In this document: positions 1 through 5,079 of the stretch, piece by piece
How the letters are laid out: every line of letters starts with the position of its first letter
Position numbering within the stretch: position 1 is the first letter of the stretch
Assembly: GCA_034006405.1 (NCBI GenBank)
Contig: JAVESW010000094.1
Coordinates: forward strand, 1-5,079
Length of the DNA stretch: 5,079 nucleotides
From: JALNYB01 sp023230065
GTDB taxonomy: Archaea > Thermoplasmatota > Thermoplasmata > Methanomassiliicoccales > Methanomethylophilaceae
Reading direction: 5' to 3'
The notes under the pieces: generated by a model
What the model was told of the DNA's origin: nothing
What the model saw: only the letters and a program-made list of their open reading frames with translations
Database searches by the model: none
Program-made: the position numbers and the translations under genes

Positions 1-99
1 GATTTCTATGATGGTGTTCTCAATATCTTCATTTACCTGATCGTAAAGGATTACCGCAAAATCCTTTCCGGTTTTAGCCATTGATTTGAAATCGTTCAT
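1..99 (-). CDS. Start of an unrecognised third operon gene (3'-partial, 33 codons visible)
   Basis: An ATG at 99-97 opens a frame that runs without a stop to the left edge of the window. The peptide begins MNDFKSMAKTGKDF and continues with a hydrophobic stretch AVILYD, then an acidic segment VNEDIENT. Its ATG overlaps the TGA of the preceding gene as ATGA, and GGGAGG lies 6 bases upstream. Both are strong signs of a real, translationally coupled gene. Too little is visible to assign a family: there is no signal peptide, no clear motif and no conserved catalytic residue. It could be a third component of the helicase system. The only alternative is a chance open frame of 33 codons, which the ribosome binding site and stop-start overlap make unlikely. 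Confidence 0.75.
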   Translation of the reverse strand, partial: MNDFKSMAKTGKDFAVILYDQVNEDIENTIIEI

Positions 100-2114
100 G
101 CTTTTCCTCCCTTCTTAAGACGTTTCTCCAAGCTGTTTACGGTGTACACCCAGTCTTTCTTCACCTTGGCATCGATGGCAGGGACCTTGGTCGTGTGCGC
201 ACAGTCGTTTCCATAGATCCTTATCTTGTGGAACATGTCCTGCTCCGCCTTGGTGATCACATTCTCCTTAGCGGCACGCTCAATCAATCCGACAAGTTCA
301 TCCTGCCCCTTCAGTTTACTGCGTAGCAGGGATTCCATCTTTCTCCTGACACCTATGCCGAACTGGTATCCATTGAGCCTCTCAAGGGGAATATCCTTGC
401 TGTAGATTTCTGCCAGATTCTGTATCAGGTCCATGTATCTTTGAAGTTCGGACACATTCTCCGCTGCTGCGAGCAACGGGGATACGACCGACATTGATTT
501 GTTAGCAGAACTGTACTCTATCGATATCGAATCAGAAGAGGATTCATCGACCATTGACAAATCATACTCGGTAGCCGATTTGATGGCAAATATCGACATC
601 AGTCTACCGAATGATTTCGACAGGGTATTGAGTGCGATAAGTTCCGCGGATGCGAAATCTCCGGTTTTACCGGAAAGCACCATTGAAACCAAAGAGCTCT
701 TGAGATTCATTCCTGCCACGAGGACACCTTTGCTGTTCGAAACCGAAAGGAGTCTGTCGAGTATAATCAAATCCTTCTGGGTACTGCCTGTCGAAAGATG
801 TGACCCGACTTTTGTGCAGGGAATCTTCATTCCGAGTGCGGAAAGGATCTTGATGATTTCCTCTGCAGAAAGGCCCCTTTTGCAAAACACCTCCTCAAGT
901 AGTGAGGACTCCTTTAGCATCCATTTCTTCCTATCCTTGTTAAGGCTACTTAGGGATGTCAAGAGATCTTCGGTTTGTTCCAGGTGGTTCCCTATCCAGT
1001 AGGATTCGAAAGTTTCACTAGATGATATTTCTTTCAGTGCCAGGATGGAGTTCATACCTTCGTAAGTGCGGAAATCGAAGGTCGAAATGCTCTGTTTCAG
1101 AATGTCGGCAATTTCCGATTTAGACAGAGGTTTGGAAGCAAGCATTCCGAACTCGCTTTCACCTTTAAGTCCTAGTACTGTTGCGTTCTTCCTGATGAAG
1201 ATATATCCCCTTCCGAGTTCTGGTCCGAGAATGTCCACGAAACAGTAACCGAGCGAATTCAGAGTGATCGCGTTCTCAACGCTGCAGGTTCCAGGATCAT
1301 ATGCCCTGAGTTTACCTTTAAAGACGAAGTCCTTCGGAAGCTGGTATCTGTAGGATTCCCAGGATTCGGGAACGGTTGTGTATTTCGGTACACTGATTCC
1401 CTTGGGCAGTGCGGACAGTTCTTCCCTTTTATCGAGGAAATCACTCGCGGTGAAGTAACCCTTGATGAAATTGGGATCCAGATCGGTATCGAACGTGAAA
1501 TCTCCAGAGGTCTCGTCGAACTGTATGTCGATACGTTTCTTCCTGCAGAGCATCTGGGGTTCGTCATCCAGGTGAATCGAGAGAATCTCGTCCTCTTTGT
1601 CGGCTTTGATGTGCTTCTTGTTTTCGATGAGGAACTTCTTCACTTCATCCAGGTCGAATCCGATATCTCCGAACCTGCTCTCGTCGAAACCTTCCGGCGA
1701 TGCGAATTCCAGTTCGAAGTGGTATTTCGGGTCGGAGTATTTCGTATAGGGGGCGAAATAGACCTCCTCCGCGTATTCCTTGGGGTCCTGCTTGATGCGA
1801 CCCATCTCGAATAGGTCCCGTCCAGTTTCAGTGAATCCAAGGGAATCTATCCTGTAACCTATGTCGAAATCATCAGAATCGATAACTCCATTGCTGTACA
1901 GGTCTCTGACGACCTGTTCGAACAGGGGAGCCATCCTTGCAGGGATGGCCAGTCTGCCGAGGAACTCTCCCCAGGTGTCGGAACTCAAGGCCGGAGTGCC
2001 GATGGCTGTGAGAACGAGGTTTTCCAATCCGGCTGGTTTCTTGAATCTGCTGAATTCTCCGCTGACTTTCAGGCAGAGTACGGGTACTTTGATGTTGATG
2101 CGGTTTTCAGACAT
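96..2114 (-). CDS. Hypothetical protein with predicted N-terminal winged helix and C-terminal DUF4145/HEPN-like domain
   Basis: Function unknown; I recognise only the two ends. Residues are numbered from the ATG at 2114 (672 residues). Residues 28-105 read as a winged helix: a helix at GLENLVLTAIG, a second at TWGEFLGRLAIP, a third ending in DLYSNGVID, then a wing-like LGFTETGRDLFEMGRI. Residues about 110-510 are mixed alpha/beta with no motif I can name, and 521-546 are serine-rich, probably a linker. Residues 590-667 are helical and contain IRIYGNDCAH (631-640), the GNxxAH signature of DUF4145/HEPN-like domains. These are often fused to or encoded with helicases and restriction enzymes; some HEPN domains are RNases, others only bind or scaffold. 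No membrane segment or signal peptide is seen. A GTG at 2123 would add three residues and overlap the helicase stop. I prefer ATG 2114 because GGGGAG at 2128-2123 is 8 bases from it but touches the GTG. The gene is probably translationally coupled to both neighbours and works with the helicase (inference). Confidence 0.88.
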   Translation of the reverse strand: MSENRINIKVPVLCLKVSGEFSRFKKPAGLENLVLTAIGTPALSSDTWGEFLGRLAIPARMAPLFEQVVRDLYSNGVIDSDDFDIGYRIDSLGFTETGRDLFEMGRIKQDPKEYAEEVYFAPYTKYSDPKYHFELEFASPEGFDESRFGDIGFDLDEVKKFLIENKKHIKADKEDEILSIHLDDEPQMLCRKKRIDIQFDETSGDFTFDTDLDPNFIKGYFTASDFLDKREELSALPKGISVPKYTTVPESWESYRYQLPKDFVFKGKLRAYDPGTCSVENAITLNSLGYCFVDILGPELGRGYIFIRKNATVLGLKGESEFGMLASKPLSKSEIADILKQSISTFDFRTYEGMNSILALKEISSSETFESYWIGNHLEQTEDLLTSLSSLNKDRKKWMLKESSLLEEVFCKRGLSAEEIIKILSALGMKIPCTKVGSHLSTGSTQKDLIILDRLLSVSNSKGVLVAGMNLKSSLVSMVLSGKTGDFASAELIALNTLSKSFGRLMSIFAIKSATEYDLSMVDESSSDSISIEYSSANKSMSVVSPLLAAAENVSELQRYMDLIQNLAEIYSKDIPLERLNGYQFGIGVRRKMESLLRSKLKGQDELVGLIERAAKENVITKAEQDMFHKIRIYGNDCAHTTKVPAIDAKVKKDWVYTVNSLEKRLKKGGKA
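106..111 (-). promoter_or_regulatory. Ribosome binding site of the third gene
   Basis: The minus strand reads GGGAGG, then a 6-base spacer AAAAGC, then ATG at 99. This near-consensus Shine-Dalgarno sequence lies inside the last codons of the preceding gene (Lys-Lys-Gly-Gly-Lys-Ala-stop). It supports the ATG at 99 as a real start even though only 33 codons are visible. Confidence 0.75.
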
Positions 2115-2119
2115 TCCTT

Positions 2120-5079
2120 TCACTCCCCTATGACGTCCTTGGCGGCAAAATAGCCATGACTTCTCTTGGCAGTCTCGACAATCTTGCGGTACACGAAGTC
2201 CTCTTTTCCATCGAGTTCGATCTTCAGACTGGAGAATGCTTTTGCATTACCGACGATGACCAGAAGGCATCTGGCACGGCTCACTGCGACATTGATCCTG
2301 TTGAACTTGGTCATGAAGCTTCTCGAAGGGTCGCTTCTGACCAGCGACAATATGATAATATCTCTCTCGTCACCCTGGAAGTTGTCCACGGTATCGACCA
2401 TGAACTGTTCTTCATCCTTTCTGTTGAAGGCCTGGAACTTTACATTCCTGATCTTGTTGCGGATAATCTTCGCTTGGTCCGAATAACCGCAAATGACTCC
2501 CAGACTGAGGCGGGGGTCGTCATCATTGCTGAATGTCCTTCCTCCGAGTTCCTGTCCGTTGGAATCCTTATGGCATCCGTACTCCATCTTCTTCAGAAGG
2601 CTGATGATAACGTCCGCCTCCCTGTAGTTGATGACTGATGTTCCACCGGAGTATCCTTTGATCTCCTCGCCTTCCACATCTACGAACACGAGGTGGTTCT
2701 TCGGTGTGATGATCTTCTTCTGGACACCTCTGATTTCGAGGTAGTGCTCCCTGTTGCCTTCTGCACCTCCGTAATTCAGCTGGCCGTCGTAGAAGATGTT
2801 GTCCGCTTCCATGATGTCAGGGTGCATACGGTACTGGGTGGTGAGCATGGTCTTGTGACATTCTGGAACCGAATCGTACAGTTCCTTGAAGAATGAGGTC
2901 TCGAACAGGTGCTGGAACTCCTTCTCCAAATCAGGATTGACGAGATCGGAATCGTAACGGCTCATGTCATCCTTGTCGACGGAGGATTGGTATGTCGGAG
3001 GCAGCTGTTTATCGTCTCCCACCAGAATGACGGTCTTTCCGTACAGGATCGGATAAAGGACCTCCAGGAAGGAGACCTTGCTGACTTCGTCCACGATTAC
3101 GACATCGAGGTTTGCCCTCTTCAGGTCGACGACTCCCACATCGGTCTTGATGTTGTCCTTGGTGGTACATGTCAGGCCGATGACGTTCGCATAGTACAGA
3201 AGTGTCTCGTTGAGTGATTCCTCGTCCTTCTCGATCACCGACTCGTCTTTGAGATAGTCCGCCATTTTTTTGTAGGACTCGCGGAGTTCGGAGGACAATC
3301 CCGAAGCTGCAGCCTTCTTGATACGTCCCTTTTCGGTTTCGATGAATCCGATTCCCTCTTCGGGAGTCTTGAATAATCCCACGATGTTGTTGTCGGAAAG
3401 CACCCTGCGTATATCTGAATCCAGTTCCTGATTTGCATTCTCGTACTCGACAAGGGCGCTGTCCGTGCGAAGCTCTCCCAGTTCCTTCTCGAGGGAACGT
3501 AACTCCTGTTCCAAGCGGGAGGTGTCGCTACAAATTTCCTTGCATTCCTTAATCTTCTTTTGCAGACTGTCGATTACGAGGTCGACCTCGTCCATGATGT
3601 CGTTCTTCAGATCAAGAACAGTGTCTTTGTCGGGAATTCCGTCAGGGAAGACCTTCAGGAGGCGGATTTCATAGGCGTTAATGTCGTGTTCATTCTGATA
3701 TTCTAGGATCTTCACTCCGATTGAGTTTCTGGTCGAATCATCGGAAGCCTTTGCTTTCTCTCCGAACAATCCGAAGAAATCTATGTGTTCAGAGATGGTG
3801 ATGAATTCCCTGTTGATGTCAGTCTTCTTGAACAGATACAGTGAGCGTACCGCATCGATGGGCAACTTGGAACCATTAGCCTTAACCGAGATGTCCTTGC
3901 AGTAGGTCTCGAAAGCATCCTGTTCCCCGTTCTCGATGCTCTTGATGGTCTCTTTCAGTTCGTATATCTGGGATTCATACTCGCTGTTGTCATCGCTGTC
4001 GCGGGAGATCTTCCTGTGGACACGTGCGATCTCCGACTCCTTGTCCTCGATCTCGGTCAGAACTGAATCCGCCTTTGCTTTCAGAACTTCCAGTTCCTTA
4101 CAGCGTTTTCTAAAGGTTTCGATGAGCGAATCCAGTTTCGATGCATACTCAGTCGAGGCGGATGACTTCCTAATCTCGTCATCGAGACATTTCGCAATGT
4201 CCTGGTAGAAGTTGCGGGTCAGTTTCGTCACCGCAAACTTGTTCTTTTCTCCCTTCTTGGCGGCGAAGCCTCCGAATATACGAACTGCACGCAGTGACGG
4301 AATTTCAGGTAACCTGTCGAACGCATTGTCGACAGCCTTGTGGTTCTCGCTTGCAATGAGGACCTTCTTGTTCTGGGTGACCAGCTGTGCGGTGATCTCC
4401 GCTATGACCTCGGTCTTTCCGGTTCCGGGAGGGCCGCGAATGAGGAAGAGACCGTTCGAGGACACGGCTCTGCGGATGGCCTGCTTCTGCCTGTCGTTAA
4501 GTCTGAGGCTGAAGAATTTGTCGATAGGCAATTCCTCGATGCTCTTCTGTTTGGATTTGTTGAAGAGTGCCGTGGCAAGGAAGGGATTCAGGACATATCC
4601 TTTCCGGAGGTAGACCAGTGCCTGATTGTGGCGGCCGATGACCGCACGATCTCCGCTGTAGTCCATGTAAAGGTACATCTTCCTGTCGGACATCTTTTCC
4701 TTGACGTTCTGTAGTATGGAACCGGATTCATAGCTGGAATCCACATCTAAACGGAAGAAGACATGGAGACGGATATGCGTCTCATTGTCGAGGACATCCT
4801 GTATCTCCTTGTCCCTTTTTACAGTCAGATCAGCCTGTGTGGCGGATTTGAGCTGTTCGTATTTGGTATGGAGGTTCTGCCTGCATTCGTCGCGGTATTC
4901 CTCGGTTCTATCCTTCCTGAACTTCGCCAGCGTAGGTGCCATTGCCTTTTCTAGCATTTCATCCAGAGAGAATTGTTCGGGAATCTTCTCATACTCGGAC
5001 CTGAGCGTCTCGAGAACCTTGTTATTTTCCGGAATGGACTGAATCAGGGCGACAATCTTCTGTTCCAGATTGTTCTTCT
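2120..5079 (-). CDS. UPF1/DNA2-like superfamily 1B helicase with long coiled-coil insert (5'-partial)
   Basis: Predicted ATP-dependent nucleic-acid helicase or translocase, probably cytoplasmic. No signal peptide or membrane segment is seen in the visible part. Residues are numbered from the first whole codon in the window (5077-5075). Motifs seen: Q-motif region LNDRQKQA (193-200), Walker A GPPGTGKT (215-222), motif Ia around SENHKAVDNAFDRL (243-256), motif II VDEVSK (662-667), motif III GDDKQLPP (687-694), motif IV QYRMHP (748-753), motif V VDTVDNFQGDERD (894-906) and motif VI NRINVAVSRAR (926-936). QYRMHP and the NVAVSRAR block are diagnostic of the UPF1/DNA2/COG1112 group (AAA_11 plus AAA_12). 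About 440 residues separate Walker A from DEVSK, against roughly 140 in compact UPF1 helicases; the insert is rich in coiled coil (about 311-383 and 491-560). The protein ends only about 50 residues after motif VI, so no C-terminal nuclease is fused. An ATG at 4957 is not the start: the frame stays open for 40 more codons to the window edge, with the same charged helical character. The TGA at 2122-2120 lies beside the start of the next gene. DNA versus RNA as substrate cannot be told. Confidence 0.93.
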   Translation of the reverse strand, partial: KNNLEQKIVALIQSIPENNKVLETLRSEYEKIPEQFSLDEMLEKAMAPTLAKFRKDRTEEYRDECRQNLHTKYEQLKSATQADLTVKRDKEIQDVLDNETHIRLHVFFRLDVDSSYESGSILQNVKEKMSDRKMYLYMDYSGDRAVIGRHNQALVYLRKGYVLNPFLATALFNKSKQKSIEELPIDKFFSLRLNDRQKQAIRRAVSSNGLFLIRGPPGTGKTEVIAEITAQLVTQNKKVLIASENHKAVDNAFDRLPEIPSLRAVRIFGGFAAKKGEKNKFAVTKLTRNFYQDIAKCLDDEIRKSSASTEYASKLDSLIETFRKRCKELEVLKAKADSVLTEIEDKESEIARVHRKISRDSDDNSEYESQIYELKETIKSIENGEQDAFETYCKDISVKANGSKLPIDAVRSLYLFKKTDINREFITISEHIDFFGLFGEKAKASDDSTRNSIGVKILEYQNEHDINAYEIRLLKVFPDGIPDKDTVLDLKNDIMDEVDLVIDSLQKKIKECKEICSDTSRLEQELRSLEKELGELRTDSALVEYENANQELDSDIRRVLSDNNIVGLFKTPEEGIGFIETEKGRIKKAAASGLSSELRESYKKMADYLKDESVIEKDEESLNETLLYYANVIGLTCTTKDNIKTDVGVVDLKRANLDVVIVDEVSKVSFLEVLYPILYGKTVILVGDDKQLPPTYQSSVDKDDMSRYDSDLVNPDLEKEFQHLFETSFFKELYDSVPECHKTMLTTQYRMHPDIMEADNIFYDGQLNYGGAEGNREHYLEIRGVQKKIITPKNHLVFVDVEGEEIKGYSGGTSVINYREADVIISLLKKMEYGCHKDSNGQELGGRTFSNDDDPRLSLGVICGYSDQAKIIRNKIRNVKFQAFNRKDEEQFMVDTVDNFQGDERDIIILSLVRSDPSRSFMTKFNRINVAVSRARCLLVIVGNAKAFSSLKIELDGKEDFVYRKIVETAKRSHGYFAAKDVIGE
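2123..2128 (-). promoter_or_regulatory. Ribosome binding site deciding the start of the winged-helix/HEPN-like gene
   Basis: The minus strand reads GGGGAG, then TGAAAGGA, then ATG at 2114: a Shine-Dalgarno-like sequence with an 8-base spacer. It lies inside the last two codons of the helicase gene, and the helicase TGA falls in the spacer. It directly abuts the alternative GTG at 2123, which is too close to serve it, so ATG 2114 is the better start. The spacer AAAGGA touching the ATG is too near to act alone. Confidence 0.55.

Noticed and set aside
499..1002. Plus-strand open frame of 167 codons
   Set aside because: It lies wholly antisense to the 672-residue gene, its product is Ser/Leu-rich low-quality sequence with no motif, and no ribosome binding site was seen.
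1259..1567. Minus-strand open frame of 102 codons inside the 672-residue gene
   Set aside because: It is an out-of-frame shadow with an unnatural composition rich in Arg, Ser and Pro.
1930..1949. Hairpin GCCATCC-TTGCAG-GGATGGC (7-bp stem, 6-base loop)
   Set aside because: It lies inside the coding sequence of the winged-helix segment, encodes ordinary residues (AIPARMA) and has no U-tract. It is most likely a chance palindrome, not a terminator or operator.
2156..2638. Plus-strand open frames of 160 and 106 codons (the second from 2166)
   Set aside because: Both are antisense to the conserved helicase motifs IV-VI, which are clearly the coding sense. The two also overlap each other in different frames.
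4212..4714. Plus-strand open frames of 133 and 124 codons
   Set aside because: They are antisense to Walker A and motif Ia of the helicase and have no recognisable protein features.
4955..4957. ATG at 4957 as the helicase start
   Set aside because: The frame is open for 40 more codons upstream with similar charged helical sequence, and no good Shine-Dalgarno site precedes this ATG.
1..5079. PLD (HKD) nuclease, PD-(D/E)XK nuclease, methyltransferase, CRISPR array, tRNA, transposase or phage genes
   Set aside because: I looked for the HxKxxxxD, PD-ExK and methyltransferase motifs, for regularly spaced repeats and for mobile-element hallmarks, and found none. A direct assignment to Mokosh, DISARM, BREX or Zorya is therefore not supported.

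Overview
The window lies inside one tightly packed operon read entirely on the minus strand. It holds one complete gene and two partial ones, with no intergenic gap longer than a few bases. No rRNA, tRNA, CRISPR array, insertion sequence, terminator or promoter was recognised. The operon's promoter and terminator must lie outside the window, to the right and left respectively. Base composition looks close to half G+C. Arginine codons are mixed (AGG, AGA, CGT and CGC all occur) and ATA is used freely for isoleucine. Ribosome binding sites are of the GGAGG type. This fits an archaeon or a non-enteric bacterium, but the sequence does not settle which, and no taxonomic marker is present.

In transcription order (right to left) the layout is as follows. 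(1) Positions 5079 to 2120: the C-terminal 985 residues of a large superfamily 1B helicase of the UPF1/DNA2 (COG1112) type. All the usual motifs are intact, and a very long coiled-coil-rich insert separates motifs Ia and II. Its reading frame is open through the right edge, so the true N-terminus is missing. (2) Positions 2114 (or 2123) to 96: a protein of about 672 residues. It has a predicted N-terminal winged helix, a large unrecognised middle region, and a C-terminal helical domain with a GNxxAH signature like DUF4145/HEPN domains. (3) Positions 99 to 1: the first 33 codons of an unrecognised third gene. It overlaps the stop of gene 2 by four bases (ATGA) and has a strong ribosome binding site.

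The gene junctions point to translational coupling, so the three products probably act together. A UPF1-like helicase next to a DNA-binding, HEPN-like partner resembles the general design of prokaryotic anti-phage and nucleic-acid surveillance systems: an ATP-driven translocase plus a sensor or effector. The gene set does not match any named system that I can recognise with confidence. The defence role is inferred from domain content and coupling. There is no direct evidence for it in the sequence, such as other defence genes or a mobile element.
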